Assembly (NCBI GenBank): GCA_023433855.1
Contig: JAEYTV010000584.1
Location: forward strand, 1-14,258
From: Pseudomonadota bacterium
GTDB lineage: Bacteria > Pseudomonadota > Alphaproteobacteria > Rhizobiales > Rhizobiaceae
Length of the DNA stretch: 14,258 nt
Direction of reading: 5' to 3'
Positions 7,362 through 13,680 of the stretch are shown here, piece after piece (position 1 is the first letter of the stretch; each line of letters opens with the position of its first letter). The translations under genes were made by a program, and so were the position numbers. A model generated the notes under the pieces. The model did no database searches. It worked only from the letters and a program-made list of their open reading frames with translations, and was not told the DNA's origin.

Positions 7362-8351
7362 ATGAACAACATGACGACTGCAAGATCTCTTCTTCTTTCA
7401 ACCGCCGTAGCCCTGTCGATGGCGGTTTCCGCTCCCGTTTCCGCAGCAGACGATGCCTCCACGACGGCAAGCTACCAGCAGGTGGCCGACAGCTATTCCT
7501 TTCCTCTCGGCGATCTCCGCATCACGGCGCTTTCCGATGGGACCGTACCCCAGGACCTTCATGAACTGCTGACTGGAACATCTCGCTCCCATGCCGATGA
7601 TCTGCTGGACAAGGCATTCCTGGTGAACCCCGTCGAAGCATCGATCAACGCATTCCTGATCCAGGGCGCGAAGCACACCATCCTCGTCGATACCGGCTCA
7701 GGCGACCTCTTTGGACCGGGACATGGCGGGAAGCTCCTGGACAGCCTGGCGGGCCTCGGCGTGAAGGCGGGCGACGTGACCGACATTCTGATCACGCATA
7801 TTCACACCGATCACAGTGGCGGCTTGGTCCGCAACGGGCGGCCGGCATTCCCGAACGCCACCGTGCACGTCGGCGCCCCCGAGTTGAGGTTCTTCCTCGA
7901 TCCGTCAAATGCCCAGAAAACAGGATACCCGGAAAGGTACTTCGACGAGGCGGCAAAGACGATCGGCGTCTATGAGACATTTGGCAAGGTGAAGACCTTC
8001 GGCGATGGCGACGAAATCCTCCCCGGCATTGCGACCTCAATACACCCAGGCCACACGCCGGGCAGCGCCTTTTTCACCGTCACGAGCAAGGACCGGTCGA
8101 TGACTTTCATCGGCGACGTGATCCACGTTGCAGCCGTTCAGTTCCCCGAACCGAACGTGACGATCGTCTATGACGTCAAGCCGGAAGACGCCGCAACGGT
8201 CCGCAAGGAGACGTTCGCTGATCTGGCCAGCCGCCGCGAACTCGTCGCCGCGCCCCATCTGCCCTTCCCTGGCGTCGGCTATATAGGCGCTGAAGGAGCC
8301 GGATCGTTCTCCTGGCACCCGGTGGAATATCGAAACCGCGCCGGCGAATAG
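7362..8351 (+). CDS. Exported metallo-beta-lactamase-fold hydrolase
   Basis: A 329-residue MBL-fold protein. The N-terminus is a Sec signal peptide (TTARSLLLSTAVALSMAVSAPVSA) with a likely cut after Ala28, so it acts in the periplasm. The zinc site is complete: HIHTDH at residues 146-151, the HPGHTPGS histidine at ~231, GDVIH with Asp252, and a late His299 in APHLPFPG. The motifs resemble the AHL-lactonase-like branch (INAFLI, VDTGSG, HTDHSGG), so lactone or ester hydrolysis is likely, but quorum-quenching activity cannot be deduced. The start is either ATG 7362 or ATG 7371; the second has AAGAGA at better spacing and leaves the signal peptide intact. It follows the LysR gene, its possible regulator. 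Confidence 0.9.
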   Translation: MNNMTTARSLLLSTAVALSMAVSAPVSAADDASTTASYQQVADSYSFPLGDLRITALSDGTVPQDLHELLTGTSRSHADDLLDKAFLVNPVEASINAFLIQGAKHTILVDTGSGDLFGPGHGGKLLDSLAGLGVKAGDVTDILITHIHTDHSGGLVRNGRPAFPNATVHVGAPELRFFLDPSNAQKTGYPERYFDEAAKTIGVYETFGKVKTFGDGDEILPGIATSIHPGHTPGSAFFTVTSKDRSMTFIGDVIHVAAVQFPEPNVTIVYDVKPEDAATVRKETFADLASRRELVAAPHLPFPGVGYIGAEGAGSFSWHPVEYRNRAGE

Positions 8352-8843
8352 AGCCCGGCGCAAGCGCCACCGTGATTCAGAGCAAGGGCGGTAAGGTCGG
8401 AAGATCGTTTCGGAACCGGCATAGCGCGGCCAGGTTTCCGCCTCGGTGAGCCTAGTCACCAAACCGTATGAAGAAGGAGGAGACGGACGCACTTCAGATT
8501 GAAACGCCCGTCTGCTCCATCAGGCCGTATGCCTGGTCAGCTGGCCTCCAGAAGCAAGCGGATGCTGCTGCTGTCCTGGCGAGCTTGGTCTCCCGTCTCG
8601 GAGCCGTTGACGCCAGCTATGCTTGTGGGGTCGGCGTTATGCTGATCGGCGTCTGATCCCGAGACCATTCGCCGCTGGACGTAGCGCCCCTGCCTCGCCC
8701 GCTCCCGTGCGATGTCGCCTGGACCGCTCACTGAGGCGGCCCGTTGCGCTAAAGCGCAGTCCTACTCGGGCACCTCCCTGAGAACCAGCGTTGCGTACGT
8801 ATCAAAAGGTCTGATATGGATGTCGTAAAAGGGTAGATGGTTA
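8352..8843. other. Gap of about 490 bases before the arabinose locus, no recognisable gene
   Basis: This non-coding stretch separates the redox patchwork from the arabinofuranoside locus. A 62-codon frame at 8468-8656 has an AAGGAGG-like sequence inside its own start rather than before it, and no recognisable family, so it is not called. Dyads seen are GGCG-CAAG-CGCC just past the hydrolase stop (8357-8368, a possible weak terminator), GGTGA-N6-TCACC (8445-8460) and the near-perfect palindrome TGCGCT-AA-AGCGCA (8745-8758). The last ~60 bases should hold the promoter of the ArsR-like gene. Confidence 0.5.
8800..8816. promoter_or_regulatory. Dyad upstream of the ArsR-like regulator gene (TATCA-N7-TGATA)
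   Basis: TATCA (8800-8804) and TGATA (8812-8816) form a perfect inverted repeat that starts 44 bases before the start codon. It overlaps a weak promoter-like pair, TTGCGT (8791-8796) and TATGGA (8815-8820), 18 bases apart. It may be an autoregulatory site, but it does not resemble the half-sites seen before the arabinofuranosidase gene, which argues against one regulator binding both. Confidence 0.35.
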
Positions 8844-9767
8844 ATGACTGGCAAGGTTTTGGTTATTGATCCTGTCGAACGTCAGGATCTGATAAAGGGG
8901 CTCGCGAGTGATGTTCGCATCGGCATTCTGAAGCTCTTGCGGCGAGGCGGGGCAAAGAACGTCAACCAGATCGCCGAAAGCCTTGGATTGCCGCAGTCTA
9001 CAGTGTCGATCAATCTCAAGATTCTTGAGGATTGCGGCCTCATCCATACGGAGAGTCAGAGGGCGCGCAAGGGAAGCCAGAAGCTCTGCCATTCCGCATT
9101 CCAGGAGATCTTGATCTCGTTCGCCGAGACCGCGGCGGATGCTCAGGATGACATGATCGAGGTCTCGATGCCGCTCGGCCTCTATACCGAATTCGATGTC
9201 ACCGGACCGTGCGGTCTCTGCTCGAAGGACGGCGTTATCGGGCTTCTCGACGTGCCGGATACCTTTCTTGATCCGGACCGGATGAAGGCCGGCCTGCTCT
9301 GGTTCACGCGAGGTTATGTGGAATACCAGTTCCCCAACAACACGCTGATCAAGAAGGCGAAGCCGAAGGCCATCGAATTCTCGATGGAGCTGAGTTCGGA
9401 AGTGCCCGGCACTGCTGCCAACTGGCCGTCCGACATTTTCCTCCAGGTCAATGGCATCAACGTCGGAACGTGGACCTCGCCCGGAGATTTTGGCGACAAG
9501 CGCGGCGTCTTCACGCCCGACTGGTGGAAGCTCAAGGGTTCGCAATACGGAAAGCTGAAGAACTGGCGCATCAACGAAGTCGGCAGTTTTGTCGATGGCG
9601 TCAGGATCTCCGATGTGACGCTGGACGCACTGGGCCTTGATCGTCACCGCTCGATCCGCATGCGCGTTGGCGTGAAGGAAGACGCTGAGCATCCTGGCGG
9701 GATCAACATCTTCGGGGCCGGATTCGGCAACTACTCCCAGGACATTGTGCTTCGAATCCAGATCTGA
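8844..9767 (+). CDS. ArsR-like wHTH regulator with a large C-terminal effector-type domain
   Basis: At 307 residues this is about three times the length of a normal ArsR protein. Residues ~14-80 form the winged helix (LIKGLASDVRIGILKLLRRGG; VNQIAESLGLPQSTVSINLKILEDCGLI). The remaining ~220 residues are not ArsR-like. They hold GPCGLCSKDGVIG (Cys123, Cys126), FTRGYVEYQFP, then NWPSDIFLQVNGINVGTWTSPGDFG, RGVFTPDWW and RVGVKEDAEHPGGINIFG, which suggest a beta-rich, possibly sugar-binding fold. I recall similar HTH-plus-C-terminal proteins next to arabinofuranosidase genes in Firmicutes, but could not check this. It sits 98 bases upstream of the GH51 gene, so local control of arabinose-oligosaccharide use is the natural inference. 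No strong ribosome binding site precedes ATG 8844, and a stop lies just upstream in frame. Confidence 0.85.
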   Translation: MTGKVLVIDPVERQDLIKGLASDVRIGILKLLRRGGAKNVNQIAESLGLPQSTVSINLKILEDCGLIHTESQRARKGSQKLCHSAFQEILISFAETAADAQDDMIEVSMPLGLYTEFDVTGPCGLCSKDGVIGLLDVPDTFLDPDRMKAGLLWFTRGYVEYQFPNNTLIKKAKPKAIEFSMELSSEVPGTAANWPSDIFLQVNGINVGTWTSPGDFGDKRGVFTPDWWKLKGSQYGKLKNWRINEVGSFVDGVRISDVTLDALGLDRHRSIRMRVGVKEDAEHPGGINIFGAGFGNYSQDIVLRIQI

Positions 9768-9781
9768 TCACTCACGTCGTC

Positions 9782-9812
9782 TTGACGAGAGCCAGATGCT
9801 CCGGTTTACATA
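9782..9812 (+). promoter_or_regulatory. Putative promoter of the arabinofuranosidase gene
   Basis: TTGACG (9782-9787) is a good -35 match. Downstream, TTTACA (9805-9810, spacing 17) or TACATA (9807-9812, spacing 19) could serve as -10. The presumed transcription start would fall around 9816-9820, inside the repeated half-site cluster, consistent with repression. Prediction only. Confidence 0.4.
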
Positions 9813-9835
9813 ACATCAAACCGGATACAAACCGG
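9801..9835. promoter_or_regulatory. Three-copy half-site cluster, putative operator (CCGGTTT / AAACCGG / AAACCGG)
   Basis: CCGGTTT (9801-9807) is followed after 10 bases by its exact reverse complement AAACCGG (9818-9824), and after 4 more bases by a second AAACCGG (9829-9835). The two direct copies are 11 bases apart start to start, about one helical turn, so they lie on the same DNA face. The cluster spans the presumed -10 and transcription start, 31 bases upstream of the arabinofuranosidase start codon. The neighbouring ArsR-like regulator is the first candidate to bind it; a LacI-type regulator elsewhere is another, since joined half-sites would give a LacI-like palindrome. Confidence 0.6.
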
Positions 9836-9865
9836 AATATGTGATACGAAAGGGCGGGGAGGATC

Positions 9866-11377
9866 ATGGACGCTCGAGTCACTGCGCATGCGCATTATCG
9901 CATTGGTGAGATAGACAAGCGCCTCTATGGCTCGTTCCTGGAGCATCTTGGTCGGGCGGTCTATACCGGGATCTATGAACCTGGACATCCAACCGCCCTT
10001 CCCAATGGCATGCGGCAGGATGTAATAGACCTGGTCAGGCAACTTGAGACGCCAATTTGCCGCTATCCGGGCGGCAATTTCGTCTCGGCCTATAATTGGG
10101 AGGATGGTATCGGTCCGAAGGCGGAGCGCCCCACGCGGCTCGACCTCGCCTGGCGTACCTCCGAATCGAATGAAGTCGGGATTCACGAATTCGCCGAGTG
10201 GGCAGAGGCGGCCGGAACCGAGATGATGCTGGCGGTGAACCTCGGGTCGCGGGGGCTCGATGCCGCACGCAACTTCGTCGAATACGTCAACCATCCGGGC
10301 GGCAGCTACTGGTCCGACCTGCGGCGCAAGAACGGTCGTGCCAAGCCATGGGACGTCAAGTTGTGGTGCCTCGGCAATGAGATGGACGGCCCCTGGCAGG
10401 TTGGCCACAAGAGTGCTGCCGAATACGGCCACCTCGCGAACGAAACGGCCAAGGCGCTGCGGGCTTTCGACGACAAGCTGGAACTCGTTGTCTGCGGCTC
10501 CTCCCATTCCGAAATGCCGACCTATCCGCAATGGGAAGCGACTGTTCTGGACGAGACATATGAGCAGATCGATTACATTTCGCTGCACATGTATTTCGAG
10601 AACTACGAGAAGAACACCGCCGAATATCTGGCCCTTCCCAAAAAGCTCGATCGCTACATCGGCACCGTCGGCGGTGTGATCGACTTCGTCAAGGCGAAGA
10701 AGCGCTCCAAGCGAGACGTGAAGATCTCGTTCGACGAATGGAATGTCTGGTATCACGAGCGCAAGCGCGACGCGAAGCGGATGAAGGAGTGGGACTGGCC
10801 CCACGCTCCGGTACTTCTCGAGGATATCTACAATTTCGAGGATGTCCTTCAGGTCGGGTGCATCATCAATACCTTCATTCGCAGGTCCGACCTTGTGCGC
10901 ATCGCCTGCATCGCGCAGCTCGTCAACGTGATCGCTCCGATCATGACGGAGCCGGGCGGAGCGGCATGGCGCCAGACGATCTATCATCCGTTGCAGCTTG
11001 CCTCCTGCTACGGCCGAGGCACGGCACTGAACCTTGATGTCGAATGCCAGGCTTATACGTCCGATATCGCCGGTCGGGTTCCGTATCTCGACGTCTCCGG
11101 CGTCCATGATGCCGATGCAGGCTGGCTGACGTTCTTTGCGGTCAACCGTCATGGTCAGGAGCAGATGGAGATGGAGCTTTCGGTCGAGCGGTTCGGGACG
11201 ATCAAGGCGATCGAGCACACCCTGATCAAGCATGATGACCTGGAAGCGAGAAACACCAAGGACAATCCCGAAAATGTGAAGCCGCAGCAGGTGGAGGGCA
11301 CGGCCAGCCTGGAGGAAAATCGCGTGCGCGTTTCGGTGCCGCCCTATTCCTATTCGATGATCAGGATCAAGCTCTAG
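9866..11377 (+). CDS. abfA: GH51 alpha-L-arabinofuranosidase
   Basis: A 503-residue enzyme matching the usual length of bacterial intracellular GH51 arabinofuranosidases. It cleaves terminal alpha-L-arabinofuranosyl residues from arabinan- or arabinoxylan-derived oligosaccharides with retention of configuration. Landmarks in order are YGSFLEHLGRAVYTGIYEPG, ICRYPGGNFVSAYNWEDGIGP, the acid/base Glu172 in WCLGNEMDGPWQ, the HMYFENYEKNT loop, and the nucleophile Glu291 in ISFDEWNVWY. A C-terminal beta-sandwich ends in VPPYSYSMIRIKL. There is no signal peptide, so it acts in the cytoplasm on imported oligosaccharides. ATG 9866 follows GGGGAGG at 9856-9862. The transporter genes follow on the same strand after 51 bases, suggesting one operon with partial read-through. 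Confidence 0.96.
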   Translation: MDARVTAHAHYRIGEIDKRLYGSFLEHLGRAVYTGIYEPGHPTALPNGMRQDVIDLVRQLETPICRYPGGNFVSAYNWEDGIGPKAERPTRLDLAWRTSESNEVGIHEFAEWAEAAGTEMMLAVNLGSRGLDAARNFVEYVNHPGGSYWSDLRRKNGRAKPWDVKLWCLGNEMDGPWQVGHKSAAEYGHLANETAKALRAFDDKLELVVCGSSHSEMPTYPQWEATVLDETYEQIDYISLHMYFENYEKNTAEYLALPKKLDRYIGTVGGVIDFVKAKKRSKRDVKISFDEWNVWYHERKRDAKRMKEWDWPHAPVLLEDIYNFEDVLQVGCIINTFIRRSDLVRIACIAQLVNVIAPIMTEPGGAAWRQTIYHPLQLASCYGRGTALNLDVECQAYTSDIAGRVPYLDVSGVHDADAGWLTFFAVNRHGQEQMEMELSVERFGTIKAIEHTLIKHDDLEARNTKDNPENVKPQQVEGTASLEENRVRVSVPPYSYSMIRIKL

Positions 11378-11386
11378 TTCTTTCAC

Positions 11387-11408
11387 AAGTGGCGGTAGGA
11401 GGCCACTT
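11387..11408 (+). promoter_or_regulatory. Hairpin between the arabinofuranosidase and binding-protein genes
   Basis: AAGTGGC (11387-11393) and GCCACTT (11402-11408) form a perfect 7-base stem around the loop GGTAGGAG. It starts 9 bases after the arabinofuranosidase stop and ends just before the strong ribosome binding site (GGGAGGAG, 11415-11422) of the binding-protein gene. It could protect the 5' end of a processed binding-protein mRNA or reduce read-through; no T-run follows. The loop itself resembles a Shine-Dalgarno core. Confidence 0.5.
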
Positions 11409-11428
11409 TATCCAGGGAGGAGAAGAAG

Positions 11429-12703
11429 ATGGCGAATTGGTACAGGTTGACGAAGGCGCTTCTGCTTGCGACTGGTCTGATGACCTCCGCCGCGCATGCG
11501 GAAGAAACCGTCGTCTGGTGGGACTTCCTTGCGGGCGGCGACGGTGTGCGCATGAAGCAGCTGATCAGCGATTTCAACGCCGCCCATCAGGGTCGGATCA
11601 AGATCGATGCGACGACGCTTGAGTGGGGCACGCCCTTCTACTCCAAAGTCCAGACATCGGCTGCCGTGGGCGAAGCGCCGGATGTGATGACCTATCATGC
11701 AAGCCGCATTCCGCTTGCCGTCAAGCAGGGCATCCTGCAGGAGGTCACCCCGGACGACTGGAAGGCAATGGGGCTGGGCAAGGATGACTACGCAGGCGCC
11801 ACCTGGGATGCGGTGACCATCGATGCCAAGCAGTATGCAGTCCCTCTCGATACACATCCGATCGTACTTTACTACAACAAGGACTTGCTGGCGAAGGCCG
11901 GCGTCCTTGGCGATGACGGCAAGCCGAAGGGGATGGACTCGCGCGAGGGCTTCGAGGCGACGCTTCAAGCCCTGAAGGACGCTGGCGTGAAATTCCCTCT
12001 CGGATCCGTCACGGCGGACGGCAATTTCATGTTTCGCACCATCTATTCGCTGATGGGCCAGCAGGACGGGGAGTTGATGACCGGCGACGAGTTCCTCGCC
12101 GGAGATAATGCGGAGAAGCTGCAGAATGCGCTGTCCGTGCTGCAGGACTGGACGAAAAAGGGTCTGCAGTCCACCTACACGGATTATCCTGCAACGGTGG
12201 CTCTTTTCACCTCCGGTGAGGCGGCAATGATGATCAACGGCGTCTGGGAAGTCCCGACGATGACGGACCTGCAGAAGGAGGGGAAGCTCTTCGAATGGGG
12301 TGCCGTCGAACTGCCGGTGATCTTCGACCATCCCTCCACCTATGCCGATAGCCACACTTTTGCGATCCCGGCAAATAGCGGGAAGGAGATGAGCTCGCAA
12401 AAGCGTGCGGCCGTGCTTGAAGTGATCAGCTGGATCTCCAAGAATTCGCTGCTCTGGGCAACGGCAGGTCATATTCCTGCCTACGGTCCAGTGACCGAAT
12501 CGGCGGAATACAAGGCGATGGAGCCAAATGCCACCTACTCCTCGCTTACCTCCAACATGATCTTCGACCCCAAGACACCGCTCGCGGGTGTCGCGGGGCC
12601 AATCTTCGACGTCATGTCGACTTACTTCGTGCCAACGCTGAACGGCGAGATGGAACCCGCCGAAGCGGTTGAGGAGATCAAGCTCGGACTCGAAGACCTT
12701 TGA
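11429..12703 (+). CDS. Sugar ABC transporter substrate-binding protein (family 1)
   Basis: A 424-residue extracellular solute-binding protein of the MalE/UgpB type. The N-terminal signal peptide (WYRLTKALLLATGLMTSAAHA) has an AHA site with a cut after Ala24; no lipobox Cys is present, so it is soluble in the periplasm. Family features are VVWWDFLAGGDGVRMKQLISDFNAAHQ, the APDVMTYHASRIP strand, YAVPLDTHPIVLYYNKDLLAKAG at the hinge, and the FTSGEAAMMINGVWEVP block. Its place after a cytoplasmic arabinofuranosidase suggests that it binds arabino-oligosaccharides; this is inferred from context. The start has a strong purine-rich ribosome binding site and the gene is flanked by hairpins on both sides, as expected for a highly translated binding protein. 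Confidence 0.94.
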   Translation: MANWYRLTKALLLATGLMTSAAHAEETVVWWDFLAGGDGVRMKQLISDFNAAHQGRIKIDATTLEWGTPFYSKVQTSAAVGEAPDVMTYHASRIPLAVKQGILQEVTPDDWKAMGLGKDDYAGATWDAVTIDAKQYAVPLDTHPIVLYYNKDLLAKAGVLGDDGKPKGMDSREGFEATLQALKDAGVKFPLGSVTADGNFMFRTIYSLMGQQDGELMTGDEFLAGDNAEKLQNALSVLQDWTKKGLQSTYTDYPATVALFTSGEAAMMINGVWEVPTMTDLQKEGKLFEWGAVELPVIFDHPSTYADSHTFAIPANSGKEMSSQKRAAVLEVISWISKNSLLWATAGHIPAYGPVTESAEYKAMEPNATYSSLTSNMIFDPKTPLAGVAGPIFDVMSTYFVPTLNGEMEPAEAVEEIKLGLEDL

Positions 12704-12714
12704 ATCGCTCCCTT

Positions 12715-12742
12715 GGCCAGGCCGGATTCTCCCGGCCTGGCC
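12715..12742 (+). promoter_or_regulatory. Strong 11-bp hairpin between the binding-protein and permease genes
   Basis: GGCCAGGCCGG (12715-12725) and CCGGCCTGGCC (12732-12742) are exact reverse complements around a 6-base loop (ATTCTC). It begins 11 bases after the binding-protein stop and no T-run follows. Such GC-rich hairpins after binding-protein genes typically block 3' exonucleases and lower expression of the membrane components. Its position inside the upstream extension of the permease frame also argues against the TTG at 12700 as the permease start. Confidence 0.75.
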
Positions 12743-12795
12743 GACAGATTTGCCTTGCATTGTTCAGCCGGCGGGTGGGAGGGATCTCAGGGAGT

Positions 12796-13680
12796 ATGCT
12801 GAGGAACAGACGCAGCGAGATGATGTTTGCCCTGGCGCTCGTCACGCCTTTCGTGGCGATCTACGGGCTTGTCTTCATCTATCCGACCATCAAGCTTTTC
12901 ATGATCAGCCTGACCGACGCTCCGCTGATCGGTGACGGGATCTATGTCGGCCTGGAAAATTACACCCGCCTGGTCGGTGACCGGCGATTTGCAACAGCCT
13001 TGTGGAACACCGGCTACTTCGTGCTGCTGACCGTGATCCCCGGGACGATGATCGCCTACGGCATTGCACTCGGTGTCAACCGCGTGACGGGGCGAGTGCA
13101 GGCGGCCATCCTCGCTTTGTTTTTCCTGCCTTATATCCTTCCAGTTTCCGTCGTTTACCTCATCTGGGACTGGACGCTGAACTTCCAGTTCGGGATCGCG
13201 ATGTATGTCTTTGACCTTCTCGGCATCCAGCGGATCCCGGTCTTCAAATCCACCCTCTGGTTCATGCCGGCGGTGGGGCTCATCACCATCTGGTGGACCG
13301 CCGGATTTTCGATCCTGCTTTTCCTGGCGGGCTTGCGCTCCATTCCCGGAGAGATCTACGAGGCAGCCGCTCTCGACAATGCGGGTCGGTGGGCGACGTT
13401 CTCGCGCATCACCTGGCCCCTGATGTGGCCCGTGACGGCGCTGGTCTTGACGATCCAGCTGATTTCGCAGCTGAAGATCTTCGATCAGGTCTATCTGTTC
13501 TCGACCGGTGGGCGTCCGAACGACAACCTCGTCCTTGTCTACTACATCTTCCTGCGTGCCTTCCAGTCCGACCAAGGAGGACGTGCGGCCGCCGCTGCGG
13601 TGGTTCTCTTCGTCATCGTCATTGTCGTCTCCGTCCTGAACTTCCAGCTGACGAGGCTCTCAGGGGGCCGTAGCCGATGA
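12796..13680 (+). CDS. Sugar ABC transporter permease (MalF/UgpA type)
   Basis: A 294-residue inner-membrane permease with about six transmembrane segments, the first at residues ~9-31 (MMFALALVTPFVAIYGLVFIYPT). The cytoplasmic EAA loop reads EAAALDNAGRWATFSRITWPLMWP at residues ~189-212, the contact with the ATPase, with Asn where Gly is most common (DNA for DGA). ATG 12796 is preferred because GGGAGGG at 12777-12783 and AGGGAG at 12789-12794 precede it and the first membrane helix follows directly. The frame is open back to a TTG at 12700, but that extension would be translated through the hairpin and resembles nothing. The stop overlaps the next start by ATGA, so the two permeases are translationally coupled. 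Confidence 0.93.
   Translation: MLRNRRSEMMFALALVTPFVAIYGLVFIYPTIKLFMISLTDAPLIGDGIYVGLENYTRLVGDRRFATALWNTGYFVLLTVIPGTMIAYGIALGVNRVTGRVQAAILALFFLPYILPVSVVYLIWDWTLNFQFGIAMYVFDLLGIQRIPVFKSTLWFMPAVGLITIWWTAGFSILLFLAGLRSIPGEIYEAAALDNAGRWATFSRITWPLMWPVTALVLTIQLISQLKIFDQVYLFSTGGRPNDNLVLVYYIFLRAFQSDQGGRAAAAAVVLFVIVIVVSVLNFQLTRLSGGRSR

Noticed and set aside
8468..8656. 62-codon plus-strand frame in the gap before the ArsR-like gene
   Set aside because: No family resemblance, and the only Shine-Dalgarno-like sequence lies inside the frame rather than before it.
8745..8758. Palindrome TGCGCT-AA-AGCGCA as a possible attachment site or tRNA remnant
   Set aside because: No integrase, direct-repeat partner or tRNA fold nearby; it is only a short dyad in a GC-rich gap.
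8841..9692. 283-codon minus-strand frame opposite the ArsR-like gene
   Set aside because: Antisense shadow; the plus-strand protein has a clear HTH and ordered motifs.
9806..11386. 526-codon minus-strand frame opposite the arabinofuranosidase gene
   Set aside because: Exact antisense of a clear GH51 gene; a codon-bias shadow common in GC-rich genomes, with no family features.
11408..12760. 450-codon minus-strand frame opposite the binding-protein gene
   Set aside because: Antisense shadow with His/Arg/Gly-rich sequence; the plus-strand gene has a signal peptide, ribosome binding site and family motifs.
12700..12795. TTG-initiated N-terminal extension of the first permease
   Set aside because: It runs through a strong hairpin, overlaps the upstream stop codon and is unlike permease N-termini; ATG 12796 leads straight into the first membrane helix.
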